A stretch of DNA of 64,000 nucleotides from Dactylorhiza incarnata (Eukaryota; Streptophyta; Magnoliopsida; Asparagales; Orchidaceae): contig JAWHQI010000166.1 of NCBI GenBank assembly GCA_033032865.1, forward strand, positions 124,001-188,000, read 5' to 3'. The stretch's first letter is position 1. Each line of letters opens with the position of its first letter. This document shows, piece by piece, positions 28,613-40,386 of the stretch. The notes under the pieces are model-generated. The model did not search any database, was not told the origin of the DNA, and saw only the letters and a program-made list of their open reading frames with translations. The position numbers and the translations under genes are program-made.

Positions 28613-31600
28613 AATAACAAATCCTCTTAGCAAGAAATCAACATTTAGTGTTTATAGTATATGATAAGTATGATAAATAGTGCAACTATAGAATATGATA
28701 ACCATGAGAAATGTGCATACTCCCCCTATCTTAATGCCCCCTACATAAATGCAATTTATGTTTTACTCCCCCTAAATGATAGATTACATGAATTATTCTC
28801 CCCTTAATCTTCTATATTTCTCCAATATAAATTTCTTCAATCAATCTCTCCCTTTTGGTATTATCAAAAGAAAGTTGGGTGAGGGTAGTAAGGAGGCATT
28901 CTTTAGGCTAGTTATAAATCATGATCGAGCTTTTGTAACATATGAAATGATAAAGAGTTTAAGCATAATATTGAAGAGATTTCAAATAAATAGATTAGAG
29001 TTTTAAGCAAGCGGAAGATTATAAGAAACATCTTTTTGTAAGCATGAAAAGCATAAGTAAAAATATGAGTTTTAGTTCAAAAATTGAAAGATGTTTTAAC
29101 CTTTTTGAAATCTCAAAGTCTTTCTTAAAGATACTAAGCATGAAATGAACATATCAAAGAGAGATTATACTACAATGTTACTTAAATTTAAGTTCAAGAG
29201 ATACCAAAACATTGTAGAGATCATGCTAGGTTATCTAGTGCATTTCTTATATAAAGAGTAGTATAGATAAAACATTAGAATCCAATACTCATGAGAAGAA
29301 GTGTTATGAAAGATAATGATGTGTACATAAGTGTATTTTGAGCAATGTTAACAATTGATTTAAATCACAAAATACAAGACATATGTAGAGTAAAGTGCAC
29401 AATAAAACACAAGTATATTACTTTCACACACTTTTAATGCACATAATTTTTAACAAAGTGGTGTAATAACCAAGGTTTGCACAAGACACTTTACTATTCT
29501 TTCTAAGGTGCTCAACCTTACAATGCTTATGAAGACTTATCAGGAGGTTCAAGTATTGCTTGGTGGAGTTATATTTGTCTAATTTTTGTTTACTTTTGTG
29601 AGACAACATTCTCCGAATACACTTGTTTTGCAAACCCAACAAAATTTTTTAACCACTTTTCTTAATTTTTAAGTGCAATTCAAATGTAGTGTAGATAATA
29701 AACTTATGCAAGTTTTAATTCATTGTACAATTACAACACACAAGCAAGCATTTTAGATTTAAACACACATGTTGATTATCAAAATAAGTGAGTGAAATGT
29801 ATCATTATCAATCATAAAACATTTACTCATACTTAGAGGCATGCTAAGCTTGGATCTACACATATTTTTCAATACAATTGATGCACTTAATTAGATATAT
29901 CAAAGCATGAGAAACAAAATAATGTTCATAGTAATATGAAGAAACAAGTTTTAACATCATAGATAATTCTAAATGATAGAATACATACATGCTTGATATT
30001 AGTAATAAAGATCATACAGTTTTTTGTTGTTTTGAAAAGTTTTAATGAAAGAAAAACAGAAAACCACAAAAAACATATTTTTGTATTTTTGAATTTTGAA
30101 CTTTTGTAGTTGATTTTTCATAATATAAATAAAAACAGAAAATCTCAAAAACATATATTTTTGTATTTTTGAATTTTGAACTTTTGTAGTTGATTTTTCA
30201 TAATATGAATAAAACAAAAATTACAAAAGTTAGAAACACAACAAATAAGTATTACATATAAACTAAAATATTTTAATAGATTTTTAGAAAATTTAAAACA
30301 CAGAAAAATCACAAACCCATGCTAGCGCCGGCGCTAGTGCTAGCGCGGCAAACAGTACTTGATTTTTTGAGAATTTTAAAAATCTGATTTTTGATATTTA
30401 TTAAGTGTCCTTAGAGTAGTCTTATACAAAAAATTTGTAATTTTTGGAGATGTCTTGATTGCTCAAATTTGTATACAACTTGTAAGCTTTTTCAAATACA
30501 TGTGTTTTACAAAAAAATACATTTAAGCTCAAAAATATAATTTATGCAAACATAAGAGGACACATTTTCTTTATTAAACAACCCAAAATATGCATGATTT
30601 AAGTGATAAGTAAATAAAATGATCATGCAAAGAGTAATATAAGTATGTCCTAAGATTAAAGACTACCCCGACTAAATGTCTACACCCTAGCCCCGTACTA
30701 AGTGACAGATGGGCATGAGGAGCTGAACACATGCCATAGGTTGGGGTGTTAATCCTATATGCACACACTAGAGAATGCTCAACCTAGCACTCTTTCCCCC
30801 CAGTGCCTCGCAAGGCCCCACTAGAACCCTCCCCGGTTAAGGACAAGACATGACTTAGAGGTTAGGTCTCTAATGCATACAACCCTATGCCCCCGCTATT
30901 GTGAGATATGAAGTCATAGGTGAATAATCTTTGGACAACCTATGCTTTTAAACTATGGGTTGATTTATAAACTGTGGGTATTGTTTAATATGATGAGTTA
31001 TATATTGCCGCATAGTTTTTCTACTTTTATGAGATGACGATATGAGATAACTAGCACAATTACTATTATTCAATAAGTGATAAAGCTAGTAAGATGAGTT
31101 TTGGGTTTAATGTCATGTCATAAGTTTAATATTAATATTGCATGTATTCCAAAGTAGAGTTTCAAATTATAGATCTAGAATAGAGTGATGATTAAGTTTG
31201 ATTTATACTTTCATTACAAAGTTGATTCTAGAGTCTACAAATATGAGAGATACATGCAATCACTAGCAAAGCATATTCATACATCAAATAATGTAAGGAA
31301 AACATAATTCATAATTTTTATCATAAGATTCATAATTCCTATTATTGATTTGAGATATTTCTTGATAGAACATGAATTATGATTTATGATTATAGAGAAT
31401 TTTGCATAAAATATATGTTAGATCATCATAATGTATGTAAATTCTTATTCTTCTAGACTTATGACTATATGATTTGGTGATTTTCTTTTGAATGAGTATG
31501 TTTGAATTGTAAGTCTAAAAAATGATGATCATGCTATCATATCAAAGACAAAGATCACAAATATATAGTTTTGAAATAAAATTGCATTCAATAATTGAAT

Positions 31601-33019
31601 TTATTGATCTTTGGTTTTGCATGATAATATATGATTCATGAAACAATGTTCATAAATATTCTAATGATTAATCCATAAACTATGTGTTTGTTGAAATTTT
31701 AGTATTCTATATAATTTCAAATCACATAATTATCATGATATTTTAATAACATTGTAAATGTTATACCTAGCATATAAATTTAAGCATAAACTAAGAAGTG
31801 ATGCTAGAATGATGAGTTTGAGTGCAATGTTATTATATATGATTTAATGGAGATAATATTGAATGTAATATGAGAAGATTTCAAATTAATTTTCTTTAGA
31901 TCTAGAATGAAATGATTATTCTATTTGATTTCATCTTGTTGATATCAAATTAATTCTTAGATCTAAATATAATGAGATACATGCAAACAATAGAGATACA
32001 CATCACACAGAAAACAAGATATGAAACTATAATATCAATAGCCATCATATATTTCATAATTCTTAAGATTGATAGTATTAGTTGATTTAAGATAATTCTT
32101 GTTAGATCATGAATTATGATATATGATTATAGTGAATTTTAGCATATGATATTAATAGATCATGGCGGTGATTATATAGTTCATATTCATCCTTTTTAAT
32201 ATGTAGTGACTGCTTGTAAAGTGAATATTATACTACATTTATATAAAGGACAAAAACTGTTTTGGTTATTTTGAATTGTTTTGTAAATTTTCTTTTTGAT
32301 TTTAATACAAAGTATCTGAAAAGTAGAAGATAACGATACTTGACATAATTTTTCAGAAAATAACAATTAGAGAAATCGGAATTTTTAGGAAAAATAGGCT
32401 ACTGCCGGTGTTAGTGATAACGCCTGGCGTTAGCAACTCATGGTTTTTTATTTACAATTTTGAGTTACAATTTTTGATTTAAAAACATATTGTCTCTTTT
32501 ATATCATTTGATTCCGATTTTTCTTGATTATGATTCTTCAATATAGGGGCTATCATATGCAACAAAGAAATTAAATAAATATACAATAAGTAGTGCATTT
32601 AATATTTTTAGCCTAAGACCCCTAAAAGTCCATTTAAATCCAATTTTTGAAAGTAATTTCATTAGTCTTGATTGTATCATTTAGCAAATTTAGTATTCAA
32701 TTTATAATGATAATAAGACATTTATGGGTAAAGGATTTAAAAAGGATAAAGAACAACAAAGATAAGAGATTGATCATTTTTAAAATCATATGACTTTATA
32801 TTCAATCTAATTTAATTTGATTTGATAAACATTAGGCTTAATATGTGAAAGTCATATTTCATGATATATTAAGTGATCATAGCATGTTTGTTCAAAAAAT
32901 AATAAAAAAATAAACAAAAGAAAAGTGACAATAAGCATATCATGAAGTAGAGTAATGATATTTCATTTTCTTAATAGTTTCTACTTCATGCATTTGAAAG
33001 ATACTGAATGATAAGAGAT
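28613..33019. other. AT-rich non-coding interior of D, no pol
   Basis: About 4.4 kb without a credible ORF. It holds a 75-77 bp tandem duplication at 30050-30207, a 16-bp perfect palindrome CTAGCGCCGGCGCTAG at 30322-30337, a related GCGTTAGC cluster at 32400-32440, and a diverged direct duplication of about 700 bp (31085-31450 against 31800-32165). C/T-rich words in 30650-30880 do not match anything I know. Confidence 0.7.
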
Positions 33020-33667
33020 TTAGGTATCCAAAGTTGACCATGTGTAATGGTTCCTTTGGGTACCCAAATATGACATGATGATTTTTTTAGGAGACAAGGA
33101 TAAATGGGCCTTTTCAATTAAAGTTGATGTGTCATTTTTCTTTAAGGGTCTCCATTCATACCTTGGTTGTTTATCTTTTAAATTCATATTATGAATATGT
33201 GACATCTTTATATGATTATATTTGTTTGAAAAATAATTCATTTGAGATTTATGTTTATTCAAATTATTTTTCAAAATAGATTGATGTTGATAATCATAAT
33301 GAAATTTATTATATGGATTCTTTGAAAGTTTATAAGAGTGATTTTCTTTCTTTAGAATTGAATGTTGAAAGAGTGTGTTACAATAAATTTTAAATGATTG
33401 ATTCGTAATTTGATAATTTTTATTTCCACTCTTTCTTATAAACATACTCTTATAATATGAAGGATAATATTTTATAGTTTGATTTTCATAAAAAGAAGTT
33501 TTTAAATTTGAGTCATGATTGAAAATATATTGAGACTTATAATAGTGACTCTTAAGAATTTTGTGAGGGTCATAATTCTTTTTGAAACTAAACTCCTTTT
33601 GAGTTGATGTATGAAAATGATCCTTTTTAGAAATGATTTTGTAAGTTATTTTAACTTTGTTACTCAA
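33020..33667 (-). CDS. Gag-tail-like ORF of D (215 codons)
   Basis: It is rich in His, Lys, Asn, Tyr and Ser (HSYKLSKNPYNKF) with no known fold. Near its end another frame reads HIWVPKGTITHGQLWIPK, which is the W-V-P-K-G segment that copia polyproteins have just before protease. So this is the C-terminal part of a gag-pol that stops where pol should start, probably with a frameshift near 33080. Its reading frame has stayed open for 215 codons in AT-rich DNA, which is notable. Confidence 0.5.
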   Translation of the reverse strand: MSNKVKITYKIISKKDHFHTSTQKEFSFKKNYDPHKILKSHYYKSQYIFNHDSNLKTSFYENQTIKYYPSYYKSMFIRKSGNKNYQITNQSFKIYCNTLFQHSILKKENHSYKLSKNPYNKFHYDYQHQSILKNNLNKHKSQMNYFSNKYNHIKMSHIHNMNLKDKQPRYEWRPLKKNDTSTLIEKAHLSLSPKKIIMSYLGTQRNHYTWSTLDT

Positions 33668-33696
33668 AATCTTATGATGAAAGTCATTACTAGAAA

Positions 33697-34572
33697 TTAG
33701 AACTTTTCAACAAAAGATTTTAATTGTCTCAACTTACAAGTTAAAGCATCATTTTCAAATATTAATTTTTCATTATGCTTTTTAGAAACTAAGAGCCCTT
33801 TTTCAATATCCTTGAATTTTTCTTTTAATAGATTGCAATTAAAACAAGGCTTTGAAATTGTAATAAAAGAGCAAGATGGAGAAGCCACATCATAATTAGA
33901 TTCTACATTAACATTAGCTTTTAACCTTTTATTTTCTAAACGTAATTTATCATTTGTAATTTTCAATTTCTTAATTTTACGTTTAGCAATTTGTAGCATA
34001 TGTAATGTGGAAATAGAATTAGTCACAAAGATAGAAGAATTTGATTTACTTACATTGCTATCGGGAGAGGCAAGATTTGAACATAAAGTTCCTTTAACAT
34101 CTTTTTGGCACTCCTCTTCCAAAGACAACATTTCTTCTTCTCTTCCACTTGATGTGCTCTCCAAGGTTTCATCCCGAGAGATTCTTTCTTGATTTCTTGT
34201 GCCAATTTGAATGTTTTCCAAATGTTGTGCATGCTCCAAACCTATACACGGAAGATCAAACATTTCATCAAGAAATTTCCAAACTTTGTAAGCATTAGTA
34301 AAACAGTAAATCAATTTGGAAATATCTTTTGATAAAGCACAAAATAAAGTATTCATAGCCTTCACATTTAAATGACATTCCAATTTATTTGATTCATCCG
34401 CTGGTCTTATAATTGCCGTATTCCAAATTTTAATATCATATGAGTTAAAAAAAGATTTCATTAATATTTTCCACCCTTTATAATTTTTGCCTTCAAATAA
34501 AGGTGGTGCCAAGGATTTTTCATTTATAAGAAAATTTCCCCCACTAGTAGAGGCGAGATCATGAGACGCCAT
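33697..34572 (-). CDS. gag: Gag-like protein of D (291 residues)
   Basis: The ATG at 34572 is about 35 bp from the primer site. The N-terminus (PPLFEGKNYKGWKILMKSF) is the copia Gag opening with F-x-G-x-N-x-x-x-W-K. 'AYKVWKFLDEMF' matches the A-x-x-x-W-x-x-L block. The second half is a long coiled coil (RKIKKLKITNDKLRLENKRL) and ends in LRQLKSFVEKF. There is no zinc knuckle. It has a Cys pair (CFNCNLLKEKF) that recalls one without the His. The frame is intact, so a particle protein could be made even without pol. Confidence 0.8.
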   Translation of the reverse strand: MASHDLASTSGGNFLINEKSLAPPLFEGKNYKGWKILMKSFFNSYDIKIWNTAIIRPADESNKLECHLNVKAMNTLFCALSKDISKLIYCFTNAYKVWKFLDEMFDLPCIGLEHAQHLENIQIGTRNQERISRDETLESTSSGREEEMLSLEEECQKDVKGTLCSNLASPDSNVSKSNSSIFVTNSISTLHMLQIAKRKIKKLKITNDKLRLENKRLKANVNVESNYDVASPSCSFITISKPCFNCNLLKEKFKDIEKGLLVSKKHNEKLIFENDALTCKLRQLKSFVEKF

Positions 34573-34607
34573 TGTTCCTAATTTTTAAACCGTTTGGAAC
34601 AACCTAG

Positions 34608-34618
34608 CTCTGATACCA
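34608..34618 (-). other. Primer binding site of D (initiator Met tRNA)
   Basis: The minus strand reads TGGTATCAGAG, two bases from the LTR end. Confidence 0.9.
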
Positions 34619-34620
34619 CT

Positions 34621-35903
34621 TGTTGGATCGATAGGCGCCCTTAGAGGGGGGTGAATAAGGGAATAAAAATTCTTTATAATAATTTTATGAAAATTACTAA
34701 ATTGTTTTATAATATGAAAAGGCAAAATAACAATTTAGCTAATTTGTGAGAATATCATAATAACCAAGTTTAGAAATAAGTACTAAATTGTTTTATGATG
34801 AAAGAGATTGAACTAAACAATTTAGATAAAGTAATTAGAATTGAAAACTTAGTAACCAATATTTTAGAGATAACGCCAAAGGAGAGAAATCAAGTAAACA
34901 CAAGTAGAGACATGATTGTATTTATATAAAAAAGGTGTTTACATAAATTTGATTTCAATATCGCTAGAAATCGAAGGCGTACAAAAGTAAATGTCTTTTC
35001 CTTTTCTATACCGCCTTGTATCCCCATAAACCGGTTGGCTTTAGCCAATCCTTCCCCGGATATGGCCTCAAGCCACTCTAGCCAATCCTTCCCCAGATAT
35101 GGCCTCGAGCACCCCTAGATCTAATCACCTAGAACTAGTCGCCAACACAAGGCGAATTACTCCCTAAGTCCTACCCAGACCTAGTCGCCAATACAAGGCG
35201 AATTAACTAAATGATTACAAAAAGTATGGAATGAAAATAAAGATAAAAATAATAAAACTCCCTATATGAGATCTCTGAAGATGAGGATAAAAGATCGCTG
35301 TAGTATGAGTGAGGTCGAAGCGATCGTCCTTCAGATGTAGCGTGACGTAGTCCTCCTCCAGAATTCTCCTTAAGCTTTTTGTGGGAGATCCATCTTCGGC
35401 AGCATAACAGCTCTGGAGATTTGGCACTAGCACTCTCTCTGGGATGGATGTTCAAAACGAGAAGAAAAGATCCAATTTATAGAACTTCTCGCTAGTGCCT
35501 GCAGTAGCTCCTAGCGCCTGCGGTAGCATTTGTGTGGAGCGGTTGCGAAACCATCGGCGGCGTGGCGCTGTGCACGAAGTTGAGATAGCGCCAGGCGGTA
35601 GCACTAGCGTTGGTAGTAGTGCTCGTGTAGAGCGGTTGCGAAACCGTCGGCGGCGTGGCACTGTGCACGAACTTTAGATAGCGCCAGGCGGTAGTGGTAG
35701 CGCTGGCGGTAGCGTTAGCGCCTGCATTAACCCCTAACGCTGGCGGTAGTGCTTCAGTTCAGTTTTTTGGTTCCAAGCTGCTTTCTACCTGTGAAGTATT
35801 GCACCTATAGTTCCTTCACACTATGAACACACGACAAGCAAGATCAAATACAATTTGGGATTTGTTATTCTCAAACAAAGGGATGTGACACACATGTCCA
35901 ACA
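34621..35903 (-). repeat. 5' LTR of D (1283 bp)
   Basis: This is the transcribing LTR. The TATA box on the minus strand is TATAAATT (35481-35474); in the other LTR it is changed to TTTAAA. The GC-rich GCGGTAGCGC block (35490-35740) lies upstream of it. Small ORFs in that block are repeat artefacts. Confidence 0.9.
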
Positions 35904-35951
35904 ATAACTGTCTGACCAGATCCTATAAAGGAGTAGTCAAATCTGAATCCA

Positions 35952-36885
35952 ATGGACTCCACTGGATTACAGAAGGAGATGAGATCAATGAAGTTGCCTA
36001 TATGCAACAAAGAAAACTTTGGCATATGGAAGCAAAGGGTTAGGTTGGTTATGGAAGCATCAGACTCAAGGATCTACATCACTGCAAAGCAAGGGCTTTT
36101 CACTTTTCAAACCACCTCCACCATAGATCCAACTAGGAGAGTGGTCAAGAACTTTAATGACTTGACCAAACATGAACTTACACTGTTCATAATGGACCAA
36201 AAGGCCCAAAACATCATTGTCAATGCAATTGATGACTCCACCTTTTAGAACTTGGTGCACTGCACAATTTGCCAAGGAAATGTGGGAAACACTAGTGGTG
36301 TATATGGAAGGGACAGCTGAAGTGAGGGATGATAGAAAATCACTCATCAATCAAGAAGATGAAGCTTTCAGGCAGCTGAGCCAGGAAAACCTTTCCATCT
36401 GCTATGAAAGGTTCTTTAGGATAGTCAATGAACTAAGAACCTATAAAAGGGTGTTTAGTGATTATGAGCTTAATGACAAGTTCCTAAGATCTCTAACTAG
36501 AGACTGGGACACAAAGATATGTGCCATAAGGGAAGTGGCCAAGCTGGGTGAAACACCCACTCATACACTATTTGGGAAGTTGCTCTCTTATGAGATGCAG
36601 TTGTCTTCAAGGAAGGAAGAGGACTCTTCCTCAAGGACTCATGCAAGGGAGAGATCTGTTGCTCTCAAGGCTGACAGCTCCAAGAAGAGCAAAGCTAGGA
36701 TGATGTCTCCTCCAAGAAGGATTGCTGAATCAGAGAAATCCGAGAACAACACCTCAGACAGCTCTTTATCTGATGAGGAGTTTGATGCCTTCTCAAGGAA
36801 GTTCAAGAAAATGATGAGGAGGAAGAAGTGGAAGAACAAGCCCTCCTCCTCCTCACATTCCAAGAAGGATCACAGAAGATCTTAA
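35952..36885 (+). pseudogene. gag: Gag of C, one frameshift
   Basis: It starts MDSTGLQKEM 44 bp after the TSD of D. LPICNKENFGIWKQRVRLVM is the copia Gag opening. The frame breaks near 36247 (TAG) and resumes in another frame (FAKEMWETLVVYMEG, CYERFFRIVNELRTY, LNDKFLRSLTRDWD, LFGKLLSYEMQL), then a Lys/Ser-rich tail ending in KKDHRRS. The UBN2-type domain is complete apart from this break. Confidence 0.85.
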
Positions 36886-37595
36886 AGACAGCACACCAAG
36901 GGTGACATGTATGAATCTAAACCTGATAAACATGTTTCAATTAATATCATTTGTTATTGATGCAGCAAGCCTGGACAAGTCATTGCTGACTGTCCAGTCA
37001 AGAGGAAGGAGAAGGGTGATAAGAAACATCATCACCAAAAAGAAATGAAGGAAAAAAATCCTTCCTAGCTAAGAAAGGAAAGAGCTGGAGTGAATATGAA
37101 TCCTCAACTTCAGATTCAGATGATGAAGAGGAAGCCTACATTGGGCTGTTTGCAGCAGAAAGAGATGATGATTTTCCTGCTGCCAAGGTTGGAATCAGGA
37201 CCCCTCGATCACATTCAGATAGTGATACTGAGGAGGATGAAGAGGACAAAGTTCAGCTAGGCCTCATGGCCATCACTGATGAGGAAGCCAGTCAAAACAA
37301 TTCTGACAGTGAACAGGTGAGTTCAAGTACCAATCTTAAACAAATACAGTACTTGGACAGTGGGTGCTCAAGGCACATGACAGGTACCAGGAGTCTTCTA
37401 CAGGACTACACAGCTGTGAAGAATGGACCTAAAGTCATCTTTGGTGGATCTGAAAGAGGAATCACCAAAGGATATGGTATGATCTCCAATGGCATAGTTT
37501 CAATCACAAGGGTAGCTTATGTTGAAGGTTTGCAACACAACCTTGTAAGCATAAGTCAATTATATGATTTAGGCTATGTCATTGAATCCCACAAT
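36886..37595 (+). pseudogene. pol: Nucleocapsid knuckle and protease of C, 5' of solo LTR H
   Basis: Near 36955-37000 a knuckle reads C-Y-stop-C-SKPGQVIADC; the usual His is Gln and a stop is present, so it is dead. An acidic linker follows. At about 37350 the protease box YLDSGCSRHMTG is intact, then VIFGGSERG, GYGMISNGI and HNLVSISQL, as in copia polyproteins. The frame stops at 37595 where H inserted (TSD ACAAT) and resumes at 40387. Confidence 0.82.
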
Positions 37596-38495
37596 TGTAA
37601 CGCCCCTGATTTTCGTTAATTATTTTACGTGCCCGCTGTTACGTAATTTTGGCATAAGGGCGTTACGTCAGCTCGTCTAGTAGTGTGTTGAGCCTTATCT
37701 TAGTTAAAGTATGTCTTGTAGATTGAGCGTGCGAGATTTCGCATCGTTTCGAGTTAAAGTAAAGATTTTGGGTGGATTTCAAGATTTTAGCTTCGGGAGG
37801 CTTTAGCCCGAGTTTGGCCTGTCGGAATTGAATTCTGACTTCGCCGTTGGATTCGCAGCGCCGTGTTTTAGTTAAGGTGCGAATTTCGTAGAAATCCGAG
37901 GTAATCTGGTCGCACTCGCAGCTTAAGTAAATTGGGGAATTAATTAATTAATTAATCAGGTCTTATATAAAGCCTAAAATCACTTTCCCCTATTCATCTT
38001 CTTCCTCCCTCGATCAAATCAGCCGCCGAGTGAAAGGGCGAGTGCGGAGCTTCGAGGAGCGTTCGATCGGCGATTTCTAGGGCTGTAGTAGTCGAAATCG
38101 CATTTGGATAGAAGATTTGGAAAGCTCTCGGCGAGATCTTCGTTCTAGCGGTAAGCTTTTCCCGTTTTATGGAATTTTGGAGTTAGGATAGTGACCTAAC
38201 CCCTTTTTTCGACCCGAAAAGTTTCAGGAATCTGTGCTCGTGTGTTTCCTTAGCCGATCCATAGCTTTCGGAGCGGAGATCTTCGAGTTTGCAAGGTTTA
38301 AGGCAAGTGGCTTCCTCCTCCTCTTTGTTTGGTTAAGTCGTGGTTTTTCTTTCTCCTGATAGATGCTTGGTGAACTGTGGGCTCGTGTTTCGAGCGTCTT
38401 GTTTGATAGATAGAAAACCCTAATTTTCCCCCATCCGTAGTGTCAGAAATTTCCTCCCGGAAGGCACCACCGTTCCCTAATTTATCCGTTGATTT

Positions 38496-38855
38496 GTCCC
38501 TCTCGAGAAGTCCTGGTAGTTTTCGAGAAGTTGTTTTAGCCAAGTTTTCGAGAAGACCCCTCTACCTTTCGAGAAATGCTTGATTTCTCGAGAACTTCCC
38601 CCGCTGGAACCCCTCGACCTCTCGAGAAATGCTTGATTTCTCGAGAACTTTCCCCGCTGGAACCCCTATACTTCTCGAGAAAGCCCTTGTCCTCTCTCGA
38701 GAAATCCCTTGAGCTCTCGAGAAATCCCCTGATCCCTCTCGAGAAATCCCTTGTCCTCTCTCGAGAAATCCCTGCCTTCCTCTCGAGAAATCAAATTCCA
38801 TCTCTCGAGAAATCCTTTTATCTCTCGAGAAGTTCCTTGTAGTTTTCGAGAAGTC
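38496..38855. repeat. TTTCTCGAGAAA palindrome array in H
   Basis: More than a dozen copies of CTCGAGAA-type palindromes lie 20-30 bp apart. The array occupies the place of the ATGTCTCGAGACAT array of G. The ORFs on either strand here, with FLERGQG- or SREKS-like repeats, are artefacts of the array. Confidence 0.9.
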
Positions 38856-38908
38856 CTAAATTTTGATGTGATTTTGTGTGGTTTCTGGTGGTGGGATTTC
38901 AAAATTTT

Positions 38909-39056
38909 GGACGGGGCTCTGCCCCGCACCCCGCAAGGGCTCTGCCCCTTGATCGGTCAGCGAGACCACCGCCAGGGGCACTGGCCCTTGGACCCCGTTA
39001 GGGGCTCTACCCCTAAGACCCCGCCAGGGGCGCGGCCCTTTGGAACCCCGCCCGGA
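38909..39056. repeat. GGGGCTCTGCCCC-type hairpin block in H
   Basis: Several short inverted repeats of the form GGGGCTCTGCCCC or AGGGGCTCTACCCCT and CGCCAGGGGCGCGGCC follow one another. G keeps only the last (18449-18475). They would form strong hairpins in the transcript. Confidence 0.7.
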
Positions 39057-40386
39057 ACGCATGTGATTTCGTTGAGTTCTCGTGTTTGAATCTCGTGTCC
39101 CCTCGGGTGTACTTGGAGGATTGTCAGTGACCCTTCAGTTCTTCTGATCTCGAATCCCTCTCGTTTGAACCTCGTTTTACTCGTTGTGGTCTGTTAACAT
39201 TTGAGTCACTCTTATGATTCATATTGATCGATGTATACTTCGTCTTGACCCTATTTCTTAGGGCCTTCCAGTGATTATCCTTTCGGGCAGCGTCCCGTGT
39301 TTAATTAAAATTTAAGTAATAAGAACTACTGTCTTTAGCCTTACACAGTAGTTGTGTTTGGGGGACAGTGGGGGAAAATGTTATAGCCTTGCACGGTAGT
39401 CGTGTTTGGGTGGTTGGGTCTAGTGGTACCCCCACCTGGTTTTGGGTTGTGGGTAGCGGAGGTAGTTAACCGCTCCCGTATAATTTGAGCTGATCAGTCT
39501 CTTTAATTGATGAAACTAAATAAATGAACGTGTTGTTCCTCTTTTGATATTTAGTGCACTTGATGCTTGTTGGTTCTTTGTTCAGAGCTCTCTTTCGGTA
39601 AATTTGGCTTGGGTTGGTACCCCTTATGCCTTGCTTGTTTTTCTGTTAGTTTTCTGCCACTTGTAATTCCTTGCTGAGGCGTTCTTTGTTTTATTGAATG
39701 CCTCAGGTTCAGAGCCGTAACGGCTAGTGGTGTAGCCTGAAGTTCAGAGTTTTAGTAGCTGTTCACCCCGCTGCTGCGAGGTAGTTGTTTTTAGTTACTT
39801 CTTGTGCTCAGACATACTAGTTGGTGTCAATGGGTTAGTGTCATGTTGTTGACGCCCATTGTGCCCCTTTTTATACTTTATAGTTATTTTCCAGATTATG
39901 CCACTATTTTTAGATCTTGTGTACCTTACCCTCTGGGAATGATTTATGTTAGGTGCACTATAGTTATAAAATGGTTTTTCTTCATCCTCATTGCATTCTT
40001 TCTAACTAAAACCCTTAACTTTAAAGTCGCCTAAAGGTATTTTCTACTCTTACAGTACGCCTAGTTATGTGCATATCACTTACGTCATGCTCCATCGTTT
40101 GCATACATGCAGGACTTTAAGTAAACCAAATCAAGTATTTTTCGCTGCAATTATATATACGTTCTCGGTGTACTAGTTGATCCACGAACTGAGAGACACA
40201 GTTCTTATCTCAAAACCCCTAATAAATGATTTCAAATGATGACTTATCATATAATCATGTTTGTTTAGTTAAGTAATAGGTTCCCGCCTGAGCGTCTACA
40301 GTTGTCTCCTGTATGACGTGGCATCATGACGTGTATTTTCTCTTACTCTGATATTCTTAAATTCGGAGAAAATGCGGGTTGTGACA

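Larger units (their letters stand above)
27303..35903 (-). mobile_element. Non-autonomous copia element D, TSD ATAAC
   Basis: LTRs at 27303-28596 and 34621-35903 are flanked by ATAAC (27298-27302 and 35904-35908). The primer site (34618-34608) and the polypurine tract (28612-28597) fix the minus orientation. Internally there is a Gag-like gene and a second Gag-like stretch ending at the point where protease should begin; from 33019 to 28613 there is AT-rich sequence with no pol. It must have moved with enzymes supplied by another element. LTR similarity is high, so it is younger than its host C. Confidence 0.9.
37596..40386 (+). mobile_element. Solo LTR H (2791 bp), TSD ACAAT
   Basis: Same family and orientation as G: it starts TGTAACGCCCCTG and ends GGTTGTGACA, and ACAAT is on both sides (37591-37595 and 40387-40391). 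The TATA box TATATAAA is at 37964-37971. The downstream half (about 39060-40386) is nearly identical to G (18490-19831). H is longer mainly because of its palindrome array and a C/G-rich hairpin block. Confidence 0.9.

Noticed and set aside
36949..36999. Working CCHC knuckle in C
   Set aside because: The His is Gln and a stop interrupts it.
38562..38929. ORFs with SREKS/FLERG repeats
   Set aside because: Artefacts of the CTCGAGAA array in H, open in several frames on both strands.
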